Below are positions 1-9,300 of a stretch of 36,500 bases of DNA, in pieces. The stretch lies in NCBI GenBank assembly GCA_014529385.2, contig CM043950.1, positions 158,141,545 through 158,178,044 of the forward strand. Direction: 5' to 3'. The DNA comes from Adiantum capillus-veneris (lineage: Eukaryota > Streptophyta > Polypodiopsida > Polypodiales > Pteridaceae). The translations under genes were made by a program, and so were the position numbers. Below the pieces are notes generated by a model. That model was not told where the DNA came from. It ran no database searches and saw only the letters and a program-made list of their open reading frames with translations. Numbering within the stretch: position 1 is the first letter of the stretch; every line of letters starts with the position of its first letter.

Positions 1-755
1 TGTGTTAAAGCTTTTATGGACGACTTCTTTGTCTACAGCAGTAGGGCTGAACACCATGAGAAGCTACAAATGGTATTGGCTCGATATGATGAATGTGGAG
101 GACAACTAAATCCAAAGAAATGTCATCTAGCACAACCAAGGGTGAAGTTATTGGGCCACATGGTGTTAGAAAATGGCATTGAGGCTGTCCAGACAAGGTT
201 AAGTCTATTATTCTTCTTCCATCACCTACGAGTACAAAGAAGTTGGCAACCTTTATACACAAAGTGAAGTATATGGCGTGGTTTATTCCATTGTCTTTAG
301 AGCTCCTTTATCCATTACAAAAAGTGGAAAAGCATGATTCATTGCAATGGGATGACAAGTGTGAATAAGTATTCAAGAGGTGAAAGAGGTTTTAGGGGGG
401 TTGTCAGCCATGCAAGCTCCTGATTGGGAGCAAGCGTTTTATGTAAATCCATTAGTTGGGGATGATGACATTGGAGCCATGCTATTGAAAAAGGGAAAGG
501 AAAACCATTATATGAGGCCATTGTATTGTGCAAGCCATGTGAAGTTGGTAGCAGAGAGAAAATTCTCGGAAGTAGAGCTAGTGATGGCCAATGTAATATT
601 TGCTTGGTCGACGATTTTGTCATTACTTGCTGCCATGACCTTTTGTTTTCTTGATGAGTTATGCCTTTTTTCCACAGTTAATTAATGACACTAACATGTC
701 AAATGTGGTGAAATAATGGGTAATTGAGCTGCAAGAGTTTGAGTTCTCTTTTCTA
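1..755 (+). pseudogene. Tat-type Ty3/gypsy pol: end of reverse transcriptase and RNase H
   Basis: This is the 3' part of a retrotransposon reverse transcriptase followed by its RNase H; the rest lies left of the window. The catalytic RT box reads FMDDFFVYS at about 13-40, followed by a thumb-like segment (NPKKCHL, LLGHMV). The frame shifts near 200, and an in-frame stop TAA lies near 366. RNase H resumes at about 380-600 with YVNPLVGDDDIGAMLLKKG and YMRPLYCASHVKLVAERKF, then shifts frame again near 600-620 before the tether into the next domain. The order RT, RNase H, second RNase H, integrase is the known mark of the Tat lineage. At least three lesions make it non-functional. Confidence 0.88.
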
Positions 756-1300
756 GTGGAAGACAGTACAAGAGCTACCCTAGATGATTTGTTGACTTAC
801 AAGGAGAATCACCTTCTTGTTAAGGAAGAGGTGGTGAGAAAGGTAGTTGAAGAAGTTCCACAGATCATAAATACACATGTGTTGTTCTTCGATGGCTCGT
901 ACAGAAAGAGCCATGATGCAGCTTCAGGGGGTATAGCACTTTATGATCTAGAAGGGAAGCTAGTATGCAAGAGAGGGTTCAAGTTGGATGCGCATAGTAA
1001 CAATGAGGCTGAATATGCTACGTTGGAAGCCCGATTATACATTTTTCTGAAGCATGGGATTAGAAGGTTGAGCATAAAAGGTGATGCCTTGTTGGTTGTG
1101 AAGCAAGTGTTGGGTGTGTGGAAGAGCAAGAACACCTCATTGAAGGAAATGTGTTTCAGAATTAAAGGCCTGTTAAAAAAGTTTGAAGCATGGAACATTA
1201 GACACATTGAACGTGCTCTAAATGGAGAGGCACATGAAGCAGCTCAAAGCATAATTGGGGAGCTATTTGTGTTGAGGACCAATTTACCCCTTTATTATGG
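756..1300 (+). pseudogene. Plant-type second RNase H (aRNH) domain of the Tat-like pol
   Basis: This second RNase H domain lies between the retroviral RNase H and the integrase, a known feature of Tat/Ogre-type Ty3/gypsy elements. Numbering from the ATG at 756, the acidic residues are visible in LFFDGSYR (D46), NNEAEYATLE (E84/E86) and IKGDALLVV (D110). The usual final acidic position, in an N-x-x-A-D-like motif, reads ALNGEAHEAAQ, so an H stands near the expected D (about residue 160). The domain is uninterrupted for about 170 codons, then the frame shifts between 1275 and 1330 into the integrase frame. The fold and lineage call are firm; loss of activity is inferred. Confidence 0.85.
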
Positions 1301-2669
1301 CCGGGAAAGTTTGGCTCAAGAAGAGGAGTTTTTGCCTAACAGGAATCATTCCGAAAGAAATTCAGAAGTCTAAGAAGTATGGTTTTGTGCGTAGAGCATA
1401 CAGGCACAAATTTATTGGTGATGTCCTGTACATGAAAGGGGCTGATCTTGTGTTGACACGTGTACCTCGGCGGGAGGAGCTTTATAGAGCGTTGGAAGAG
1501 AATCATGAAGGTGCATGTGGCGGACATTTTGCTCTAAAGATCACCTTGCATAAGATCTTGCAAGAGGGGTATGTATGGCCTAGTTTGCACAAGGATGTGC
1601 ACCATTGGTGTAGGTCTTGCAATAGGTGTCAAGCATTTGGGAAGAGAGTATTGAAGCCAGAGCTACAAAAAACCATTATGACGTTTGATGTGTTTGAAAA
1701 GTGGGGGATTGATGCAATAGGCCCGTTACCTATCACAAGCAGGGGCAAAAGCTATATTTTGACTGCAGCGGACTATCTCTCTAGATGGGCAGTGGCTATA
1801 GCAGTAAGACAAATCACTGCAAAGGATGTGGAAAAAATTGTGTATGATGAAATATGTTGCAAGTTTGGGGTGACATTGGAGCTACTTTCAGATAAGGGGC
1901 CATGATTTATAGCTAAACTACTAGACTTTTTATGCACGAAGATGAAGATTAGGCACCAGCATACCACTCCTTATTACCCGCAGTGTAATGGCTTCAATGA
2001 AAGATTCAATGATGAGTTGGTACAAATTCTTTCGAAAGTGACAGAGCACCAAGGAAAGAAATGGGATTTGGAATTGCCTAGTGCATTATGGGCTTACTGT
2101 ACTTCGGTGAAGACAAGTACAGGGTTTACTCCATTTCATTTGGTATATGGAAAGGAAGCACTATTGCCTATGGAAGTAGAGTTACCTACGGTCAAGATGT
2201 TAGAAAAGTTGCTTGGGCCGCCTAGTGATGCATTCAAAGAGAGGCTCTTACAGTTACAAGAGCTTCAACTGGATAGGATGAGTGCATTGGAACATTATGG
2301 GCAGATGCAAGATAAAGCTTTGGCAAAGATAAATGAAAAGATCAAAAGTAAGGGTATCAAGAAGCATGACTTGGTTTTGCGGTACAACAGTAAGTTGGAC
2401 AACGCCTTCCAAAAGAAGTTTCAAATTAAGTGGGAAGGCCCTTTCAAGGTAGTGGAGTGTTTTTCAAATAATACTTATCATATGGCTAACCTGGATGGGA
2501 TTCTACATAATCAAGGGTAAATTGATTGCGTCTTAAAGTATATCATGCTAGATTAATGATGGTGAAGCAAGATGAGTTGCCTACAGAACAAGTAATGTAT
2601 GCGAGGGATGAGGAGACCTGTGATGCGGCGAGTCTTATATCTCTTTTTGCTGCTGCTGATCATGAATGA
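1297..2669 (+). pseudogene. Tat-type integrase and pol C-terminus
   Basis: Integrase inserts the cDNA into the host chromosome. The zinc-binding H2C2 module is visible as NHEGACGGHF followed by WCRSCNRC at 1501-1630 (H70, H77, C105, C108 counted from 1297). The catalytic core has D139 in WGIDAIGPL and D199 in LLSDKGP. A TGA stop at 1903-1905 follows directly. The same frame reopens to give PYYPQCNGFNERFND, which supplies the third catalytic residue, E. A C-terminal module follows (KWEGPFKVVE, about 2420-2500). A TAA at 2518 and a frame change precede the tail (LKVYHARLMMVKQDELP), which ends at TGA 2667-2669. The stop at 1903 fits CGA to TGA decay. All three DDE residues survive, but the frame is broken. 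Confidence 0.88.
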
Positions 2670-2674
2670 TCTAG

Positions 2675-2686
2675 CAGGCTAGGGGA
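2675..2686 (+). other. Polypurine tract of the Tat-like element
   Basis: CAGGCTAGGGGA lies six bases after the pol stop and directly before a TGGG. Position and purine content fit the plus-strand primer that precedes a 3' LTR. A closely similar string (GAAGGCTAGGGGATAATGG) occurs at 15983-16001. Confidence 0.6.
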
Positions 2687-3740
2687 TGGGCAAATTATGT
2701 TAGGAGTTATTTGAAAGAAGGGATTTTGCATATATACATACACATGCATGGTGCATTGAATAAAGTATTGCCCATTTTCCAGAGCGAGGTGGTTACGTGG
2801 GGCCCACATGTGTATAGGTGGGACAGCATGTACATAGTGCATCGATTTTCATTGTCACTAGTATCAGTGTGTTTTTTTTTATAATAAGGAGGAGTTGGTA
2901 GCACGTAAAACTTCTCAAGGAATCTATCCGCGGGCCGACGCCATGAGGTAAGCAGGTGCGTCAGATGACATCTAGTGGCATCAGGAGGTCGAATGGGATC
3001 AATATTTGCATGTGGATAAGTATGGACACAACGTGGGTGTTTTCTTCTGATAATTATGCAAAAAGGTCATCATGAGAACTATATCTAGGGGCCACTTCAC
3101 GTGGTGGTGGGATGCATTATTGGAAAAAGTTGAGTGCCAGGTGTGCGGATGGATGCAACAGGGTGACAACTATGCACTGCGAGGTCACTTTTTGGCCTGT
3201 TCGGGGTTTGTTTGAGGTGAACTAAAAGGCCAAAGGTGCCCAAGTAATAAAGCTAAGTGTGGAAACTGAAAAAACTGAGAGAAGACCAGAAAAAACTTGG
3301 AGAGAAGAGGAGGAACAACGGCAACTGTGTTTTTGCTATTTTTGGAGCCTGTTTTGGCCATAAACTGCTCATCCGAGGTCGAATTTGAGCACTTTGACAT
3401 TGTAGACTGGGGTTTTGGGTCATTCTGGACGCGATGACACTGTCCATTTTGCCAAATTCCTCATTGTTTTTTTTTGCTATTTTGGATGTGTAAGTTTCTT
3501 CTATGAGCGAAGCCTCTGCTCCAATTTGTGATTGTATCTGCCAAATTTTACCCATATTGTGTGAGCTATTTTCCCCATTGGTGTTGGCCCAAGCTCAATT
3601 GTATCTAAACATCAGAAATTATCCTCTTTTGAGCTGAGTTTTTTGGGTGTGTGTGTGTGTGTGTGTGTCACTCTGTGTGGAGTGGGCAAATGGATAGTCT
3701 CTCTCCTCTCACTCCATCGGTGTGTTCCCTGTTTCGGCCA
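2687..3740 (+). mobile_element. Putative 3' LTR of the Tat-like element
   Basis: This stretch starts with TG after the polypurine tract and lacks convincing coding sequence. The end is set provisionally at a CA near 3740, because transposase-like coding sequence of the CACTA element resumes within the next 150 bases. It contains an AATAAAG at about 2759, runs of T, and a (GT)n tract at about 3648-3668. The partner 5' LTR would lie outside the window, so neither length nor target duplication can be confirmed. The right edge is uncertain by about 100 bases. Confidence 0.45.
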
Positions 3741-3778
3741 GGTGGGTTGTGTAAGCTGAGTGGTGACCCATAGTATGT

Positions 3779-4201
3779 GTGTATCATCCCAAGAGTGTGT
3801 TTTGGGTGATCATAGAGGCATTGTGTGTGTTTCCATCCCGCTCACAGCGGGTGGGGACACATTTGCGGGATACATTCGTACTGCCGCAGCATTGTGAACA
3901 AGTTGTGTACATACACGATCCACTATGGATAGAAAATGATGAGAATGATCTATCTAAACCCTGTTGGCTCTATGTCGTTCAAGTTGCTCCATGTAGCAAG
4001 CAAGTGTGTGAAGGATTGGATGTTGAGCTCGAAGAGGTGATTCATGAACAAAGTGCAGGACCGACTTCAACTTTAAGTTTAGATTTTGAGGTGGATGTCA
4101 GCATTGAGCAATTGTTTGAACCTAAAGATGAGGTGTCAAATAGTGAAGCTGATGCGGAGAGCAACGAAGAATTAGAGTTTGATGATGATGAAGATGCATA
4201 A
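3779..4201 (+). pseudogene. C-terminal fragment of a CACTA TNPD-like transposase (DUF4216-like)
   Basis: The reading frame from 3779 to TAA 4199-4201 encodes about 140 residues. The middle, DTFVLPQHCEQVVYIHDP then WLYVVQVAPCS, matches the pattern of the DUF4216-type C-terminal domain found on plant CACTA transposases (P-F-V-L, Q-V-x-Y-x-D-P, W-x-V-V). The first 35 residues look non-homologous and may be read-through from the LTR junction or a decayed frame. The tail is strongly acidic (ELEFDDDEDA). The catalytic transposase part is absent from the window. The call rests on motif memory; a profile search would settle it. Confidence 0.62.
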
Positions 4202-4428
4202 GTACAGATTGAGATAGACATCTTTGGTGCATCAGATTTCATAGAGGATGAGAGATTAACTAATGACTTTTGCTAGGAAACCTTTTGTAAAGATCTTTTT
4301 ATTAGTCTAAAATACACTTTAGATGTTTTCATTTGTGTAGTAGTTTTGTTGATTTGTTATTTGTATTGATTAAGCATTTCCTACGTAAACTAACGTATTT
4401 TGTGGGTGTTGTTTGTGTATGATTAGCC
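4202..4428. other. Spacer between the two CACTA genes
   Basis: This 227-base AT-rich stretch has no frame I can support. It lies between the acidic tail of the first CACTA gene and a good-context ATG (GCCATGG) of the second, and may hold the first gene's 3' end and the second gene's leader or promoter. Confidence 0.4.
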
Positions 4429-5575
4429 ATGGCCAATGACGATGAGCCATATTCTCCTAGTTTTAGTTTTTCAGTCACTCCGGCCGGCATGTCACCCGAG
4501 CAAATGGGCTCGTTTTTGTCTCAGTTCACACTAGAGCAGATCGCGATGGCACAACACCTTTGGGATGCAGGTCACTCTAGACCTACTACGGACGACCCTA
4601 TGCCTGGGACTAGTGTGGTCCCTACACTGAGCCCACACCTCAGTCTAGTGTGCCCCCTTACGCCTAGGACTCGTGTGCCCCCTACACCGACGGGTGGTTC
4701 CTCCTTGAGACGATGTAGCCATCGTTCTGGAGGCGGTGGTTGCTGTGGTAGTGGTTCTACCAATGCATCCATACCACCGAGAGAGCATCGACCACTCTCT
4801 TCAATAGATAGTTCACCGATGGGCACACCACGTACACGTTGGGGATCACACGAGCATGATCCTAGCAAGGTGTATAAGAGCAGGGATGGGGTTGTTGTTG
4901 TAGATAGGGTCAAAAAGGAAATGTGACAGAGAATTCCACAGCTCTGTACAATTTAGTTTGGTCACTCTGTGATGGAGATTTGGGAATAACTCGATGCTGA
5001 GAGAAAGAATTACATCGTTGACGCCATTCAGAGAGAGTACTGGCTGGCAGAGGGGTACGATCAAGTCTCGAATGCCTGGATTTTGAAGATGGTGAGGTCC
5101 ACAATGTCACACCGTCGGTCAGAGGTGAGAGATAGGTACAATGACGGCAGTCCCAAGCTGGCATGGTTGGACGCAGAGGAGTGGATGGGGATTGCACGAG
5201 AGACACAAGACAATCCCAATAGATTTCAACAACAAAGAGATGCAGCCAGAACACGTTTGGAGTCTGCTGGAGCATCACATCTTGGGAGTGGAGGCTACGA
5301 TACGCTTCGACATGAGTTTGTAAGTATTATACGTATGCTTTAAATTATTGATAATATATATGTTATTTTAAGATTTATCTAATGATTAAACCATAATTTT
5401 ATAGGAAGTTGCCGTGAAGCACCTTCCGACATGCCAAGAGGAGAAGTATGGGTACAAGCATGGACTTGTGGCCCTTTTGACCCAGTTACAAGGAGGAGGG
5501 AGAGGACGTCGATTGGGAGGCAAGGTTGTGCAAGGTTATGGTTATGGTTTTTCTATTGTTATGGTTTTGCTATGA
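4429..5575 (+). pseudogene. Second CACTA gene, plant transposase Transposase_24-like, with one intron
   Basis: The ATG at 4429 lies in strong context (GCCATGGCC). The N-terminal 165 codons are rich in Ser, Pro, Thr and Gly and look disordered. The same frame then carries three stops, TGA 4924, TAG 4954 and TAA 4987. Beyond them it encodes LDAERKNYIVDAIQREYW, RYNDGSPKLAWLDAEEW and ASHLGSGGYDTLRHEF, the W-x..NR..H-x-GS-x-G-Y pattern of the Transposase_24-type proteins carried by plant CACTA elements. An 85-base phase-0 intron is visible at 5320-5404 (GTAAGT...ATAG). Exon 2 continues EVAVKHLPTCQEEKYGYKHG and ends at TGA 5573-5575. All three stops fit single C-to-T changes. The family assignment is from pattern recognition. 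Confidence 0.62.
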
Positions 5576-5700
5576 TGGTATAGCAATCGTGTGATGGTTA
5601 TGGTTATGGTATGACAAGCAAGTTATGGTAATGGTTATGGTATGGCAAACAGGTTATGTTTACGGTTACAGTTTTCGACTCATGTTTTAATTATGTTAAC
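5527..5700 (+). repeat. Degenerate GGTTATG-type tandem repeat
   Basis: Imperfect copies of GGTTATGGTTATGG recur, spaced by short variants (GGTATGGCAAACAGG, GTTTACGGTTACAG). The first copies encode GYGYG at the end of the CACTA exon 2; the rest are downstream, so the array straddles the stop codon. Confidence 0.6.
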
Positions 5701-5879
5701 AAGTTATGTTATTCTTACAATTTTGCTAATTTCCATACACTCGCTCTTTAGCGTCAGCTTATAGGTGGAGTGCGGTTGCTTGTGCACTCTGCCTTTGGGC
5801 AGAGAGGGTTGTTTCTTTTGCTTTAGTACATGTAGCATTAGTTCCCAACCCTCTCTTCCCAAAAAACATTTGCAGGTAG
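5701..5879. other. CACTA 3' flank without a recognisable feature
   Basis: I see no gene or clear repeat here. The sequence is AT-rich at first, then contains a short inverted pair around GTGCACTCTGCC.TTTGGGCAGAG (about 5789-5806). Confidence 0.35.
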
Positions 5880-6093
5880 GGGCAACGGAATGAGTGTCGA
5901 AATTTAGTATATTAATATCGGTGCCTATTACGTTGCATATTCCGACGCCTATTTAAAGGTGTATTTCTACACCCGCTATACCGATGGTCATATCGACGCT
6001 ATGATACCGACCTCTCTTATGAGGCTTATTTCAACGCTTTTTAGTTTGAAAATTAACGCTATTTTGTCAGTACCTACACCGACTTCTGCGCGA
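5880..6093 (+). repeat. CACTA subterminal repeat region
   Basis: Short related motifs recur near the transposon end: CCGACGCC (about 5942), TCGACGCT (about 5993), TCAACGCT (about 6031), TTAACGCT (about 6053) and GCGACGTC (about 6089). Arrays of such motifs next to the terminal repeat are binding sites for the accessory protein in characterised CACTA elements. Their role here is inferred from position. Confidence 0.5.
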
Positions 6094-6105
6094 CGTCTTG
6101 TAGTG
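6094..6105 (+). repeat. 3' terminal inverted repeat of the CACTA element
   Basis: CGTCTTGTAGTG ends in TAGTG, the reverse complement of the diagnostic CACTA start (CACTACAAG). A gag coding frame begins within three bases, which fixes the border. The partner end and the 3-bp target duplication cannot be checked inside the window. Confidence 0.7.
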
Positions 6106-6878
6106 CAGTGCATATGTGGTGTGATAGTAAAGTCCATGAACGCAAAGACTGTAAATATTTTGATGAATGTTACAAGGAAAATTTTGTCTTTTGTAAAAAC
6201 AAGAAGATTCATCTCAAAGCAACAGGTGAGCCGCTTCACTTGAACTTTGGAAGGGGTGGTATGAAGAAGTTAGTGGAGGAAATACAACATAATGTTGCTA
6301 TGGTAGAAGCAGCTACATATGGGTTGCAGGTATACAATAATGCAGATGATGAAGGTGCAAGAACTAAAGGTGATTTGTGGCCTTATGCTTTGAAGACTGT
6401 AGAAGTAGGCAAGGTGACTCATGGAAAATTATGGCAGATTGGAAATTGCATTGGGGAAAATATAGGATGGGCTGACCTAATGGATACTCTTTTCGTATAT
6501 GCATTTATTGCCAAGTCCCAAGGTAATGAAGCCATAGCAGAAGAGAAGCACAAAAGATATGAGGATATTGCAGGAACATCAAAAAGAGCAACCATATCTA
6601 GCAGTAAGAAAGATGAGGGGCCTATTTCCAAACCTGCTCTCAAAGTGGTAATGGAAGAGGGATCAAAAGATAAGAAGCAAGGTAAGCCCAAGGGACCTTC
6701 CTATAAGCTGAAATCTGACATTGAGTTGGCTACATATCTAAAGAAGGTTTTTGAAGAGCGCATTCTCAATATAAAGGCAAAGCTCAAGTTGGGTGACATC
6801 TTGGGAATTTCCAAGCGTGAGTTTCATGAGGCTATTATAGACATTATCAAGAGGAAATGGCAAATATCAAGTGAGTAG
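6106..6878 (+). pseudogene. Ty3/gypsy gag, C-terminal part with zinc knuckle (element A)
   Basis: This frame begins at the CACTA border, so the N-terminal half of gag is missing. The first residues give MWCDSKVHERKDC, which keeps the C-x4-H-x4-C part of a CCHC knuckle; the first Cys lies at the broken junction. HLNFGRGGMKKLVEE follows, then a long Lys/Glu-rich linker, and near the end ELATYLKKVFEERILNIKAK, GISKREFHE and AIIDIIKRKWQ. This arrangement is typical of gag-to-protease linkers of certain non-chromoviral Ty3/gypsy elements. It stops at TAG 6876-6878, just before the protease. Confidence 0.75.
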
Positions 6879-6915
6879 GAACCTGATGGAGTTAAAAGTC
6901 AAATGATCCATCACA

Positions 6916-7392
6916 TTGAGTCAATTTTGGATGCTTATGAAAGAGGCATTTGAAGATGAAAAGTCAAAGGAAGTGGTGGTTTCAAATCCAACTATATTTG
7001 AGGTAAGGCATGTTCATTTTAATGACGATGGAGATGAGAAAATTGTTCCCAAGAGTCACTTTTCTAGGACTGATTGGGCCAGAGCAATGACAAAAAATGT
7101 TGTGAAGCTAGGGGACATTGAAGAGCTAGTTTTAGCACTTGTGGACCATGGGTCGGGAATCAATCTTATGGCAAAGAGCTTGTATCAAAAAGGAAAATGT
7201 CCTATTGATGTTGACACAATTGGCAGATTCGAGCTGCCAATATGCTTCTAGGGGATCTTTATGGTGCATGTGCAAATGTTAAGGTAACTATTGGGAATGT
7301 TTTTTACGCACAATTTTTTTCTATACAAGAGCATTTGTCCTATCTACTCATATTGGGACAACCCTACATTATGGCTGTGCGCATGGAAAACC
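6916..7392 (+). pseudogene. Aspartic protease of element A, N-terminal part
   Basis: The frame carries ELVLALVDHGSGINLMAK at about 7121-7180. D-H-G-S stands where retroviral-type proteases have D-S/T-G, and INLM fits the following strand. The frame breaks at TAG 7249-7251. Another frame then continues GACANVKVTIGNVFYAQFF, EHLSYLLILGQPYIMAVRME up to about 7390, where the foldback element interrupts it. H in place of S/T in the active triad makes activity doubtful even without the lesions. Confidence 0.7.
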
Positions 7393-7953
7393 ATTAGGGA
7401 AAATTTGGACTCACAAAGGGGCCTTATAAGGAGTTAGGCTTCCTCTCTCATGTCCAAAACGGGCGTGCGGTAAAATTTTTGCAAATCAACTCTAAACTTG
7501 GCAGAGATTTGGTAGTTAGAATCTACTCTTCAAGCTCTTTCTATTGATATATAGCATGCCACGAGATTCCTCATATTTTGAAAGATTCTATTTTTTATTC
7601 TATAGATTCTAGATGGAGTTGTCACATCACAGAGAATCAAAACATAGAATCTTTCAAAATATAGCATGCCATGAGATTCCTCATATTTTGAAAGATTCTA
7701 TGTTTTGATTCTCTTGTGATGTGACAACTCCATCTAGAATCTAGAGAATAAAAAATAGAATCTTTAAAAATATGAGGAATCTCATGGCGTGCTATATATC
7801 AATAGAAAGATCTTGAAGAGTAGATTCTAACTGTCAAATCTCTGCCAAGTTTAGAGTTGATTTACAAAATTTTTACCGCATGGACTTTTTGGAAATGAGA
7901 GAGGAAGTCAAACTCCTTATAAGGCCCCTTTGTGAGTCCAAATTTTCCCTAAT
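7393..7953. mobile_element. 561-bp foldback (long inverted repeat) element inserted in the element A protease
   Basis: The left arm (from ATTAGGGAAAATTTGGACTC at 7393) and the right arm (ending GAGTCCAAATTTTCCCTAAT at 7953) are reverse complements across almost their full length, about 270 bases each. The loop is about 20 bases, at 7663-7682. The first 31 bases of the left arm match the last 31 of the right arm exactly. Protease coding reads up to MAVRME on the left and resumes with VLDDGSPYMKVFKEG on the right, so this is an insertion. Flanks ATGGAAAAC and AATGAAAGG may be a worn target duplication. It encodes no protein. Long arms fit a Mutator-like or foldback MITE, but the family is not certain. 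Confidence 0.85.
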
Positions 7954-8030
7954 GAAAGGTGCTAGATGATGGCTCGCCCTATATGAAAGTATTCAAAGAA
8001 GGGATAGTAAAAGGGATGTTCAATTTTTGA
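7954..8030 (+). pseudogene. Resumed protease of element A
   Basis: Immediately right of the foldback arm, a frame reads VLDDGSPYMKVFKEGIVKGM, the continuation expected after the protease strand left of the insertion. It fades near 8030 in a (GT)n tract. Confidence 0.6.
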
Positions 8031-8174
8031 GTGTGTGTGTATAGATCATGCCAGAAACAAAGATAGCCTATGTAATCATCCATTGCCAAAGATACACAAA
8101 GAATTCAAAAAACACAGGTTTTTACAGGATTTTCTTGGTGTGTCACTATAAAGCGGGACTATGGTGGTACGGAG
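8031..8174. other. Spacer between protease and RT of element A
   Basis: The short frame here has no recognisable domain. The stretch most likely belongs to the protease-RT linker of the retroelement. Confidence 0.35.
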
Positions 8175-8714
8175 ATGGGAAAGCTCTCTCAAAGAGATAC
8201 TTTCTCTTTGGGGTTTTTGAAACTAACATCTGAGGGTTCCGTTTCATACAAGAAGTTTAATGAGCTACCAAAATGGGCAAAACAATGTGAATTGCAGAGA
8301 TGTGATGTGCTTGAACCCGATGATGTGATTTCATGGATCTTTGAAGATTTCTCTTATGTGGATACTATGTCAAAGCTAGAGGAGATCATGCAATACAGGT
8401 TACAAAGTGGAACTAACATTGTTAAAGTGCATCCAATGGACATGTATGAAGGACTGGATTTATATGAAGCACTTGCACATATAAAGGAGGATTTGGGTGA
8501 ACCAGTTGAAGTCCAGGTAGAGAGAAAAACTTCTATTACAAAGAAGGTGAGGCCGGTGGCTACACCTTGTGATGGTTTAATGGAGAAAGCTTCTCACCAT
8601 CCTATAGTGAGAGATCCAAAGAACATTGGGCATAAGTTCACTGAAGAGAGATTGAAGCATTTGAAGATTGGAGAGGAGGATTTCCTTGTTGAAGAGGAGA
8701 TCAAATGCTTTTGA
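8175..8714 (+). pseudogene. Protease-RT linker of element A pol
   Basis: A 179-codon frame precedes the RT. It has no catalytic motif I recognise but carries a lead-in seen before the RT in this type of pol: HKFTEERLKHLKIGEEDFL followed by VEEEIKCF. The frame stops at TGA 8712-8714. The alternative frame from 8668 continues directly with a Phe-rich segment and the RT. One frameshift therefore separates linker and RT. The upstream part (DVLEPDDVISWIFEDFSY) is unassigned. Confidence 0.62.
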
Positions 8715-9150
8715 GAGATGCTTTAAAAAATATGGTAAAGCCATTGCTTTTGAGCCAAGTGATATTGGATTTGCAAATCCAAATGTTGTTTCTCCTATGG
8801 TTATATTTACTGTTCCTCATATTCCATGGAGTTTATGCCCTATTCCAATACCCAAAGCTCACTTGCCAAAGCTCATTAATTTTTTCAATGAGAAGATAAG
8901 GATGGGCATTTTGGAACCATCATGCACACCATACCCTAATTGGTGGTTTATTGTTCCAAAGAACAATGATACCCTAAGGTTCATTCAAGATATGCAACCG
9001 GTCAACAAAGTAACAATCCGCAACGTAGGAATAGTCCATTAGTGGATGAGTTTGTTGAAGCCTTTGCAGATAGATCTATCTACTCTATGGGTGATCTTTA
9101 CTCAAGATATGATCAGTTTCAACTTGCTTTGTAGAGCAGGGATCTTGCTC
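8668..9150 (+). pseudogene. N-terminal part of reverse transcriptase of element A
   Basis: The start of the RT is clear: FTVPHIPWSLCPIPIPKAHL, KIRMGILEPSCTPYPNWW, FIVPKNNDTLRFIQDMQPVN and KVTIRN. A TAG at 9040-9042 and a frame change follow. The next frame gives VDEFVEAFADRSIYSMGDLY and SRYDQFQLAL, which holds the first catalytic Asp (in GDLYS). Two more stops follow near 9133-9156 and homology ends. The catalytic double-Asp box, RNase H and integrase are absent, so this is a truncated relic. Confidence 0.82.
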
Positions 9151-9300
9151 ATTAGGAAGAGAATGGAGTGTAGGAGGGCCTCTTTATTTTCCATGAGCTT
9201 ATGGAGGTGATTAACGAATAGGTGTATTCCATGTGTGCAAGAATGGTGGGTGTGTAAGAGATGTGTAAGAGTGGTCAAAGGATGCACTCCCCCCCTCACC
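9151..9300. other. Junction with no recognisable feature
   Basis: Between the end of the RT relic and the next gag remnant I find no gene or repeat. The truncation point of element A lies here. Confidence 0.35.

Larger units (their letters stand above)
3741..6105 (+). mobile_element. 3' part of a CACTA (En/Spm-type) DNA transposon
   Basis: The block holds the end of a TNPD-like transposase gene, a second transposase-like gene with one intron, subterminal repeats, and a terminus reading CGTCTTGTAGTG at 6094-6105. That terminus is the reverse complement of a CACTACAAG-type CACTA inverted repeat. Coding sequence of an unrelated gag starts immediately after it. The 5' end is not in the window; the simplest reading is that the Tat-like element inserted into the CACTA element and separated its halves. 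The right border is firm, the left border approximate. Confidence 0.75.

Noticed and set aside
3185-3555. Minus-strand frames in the putative Tat LTR
   Set aside because: Overlapping frames in non-coding LTR sequence; no domain.
9001-9140. Intron in the RT relic (element A) to explain the frame change
   Set aside because: No splice signals; a single frameshift after the TAG at 9040 explains the data.
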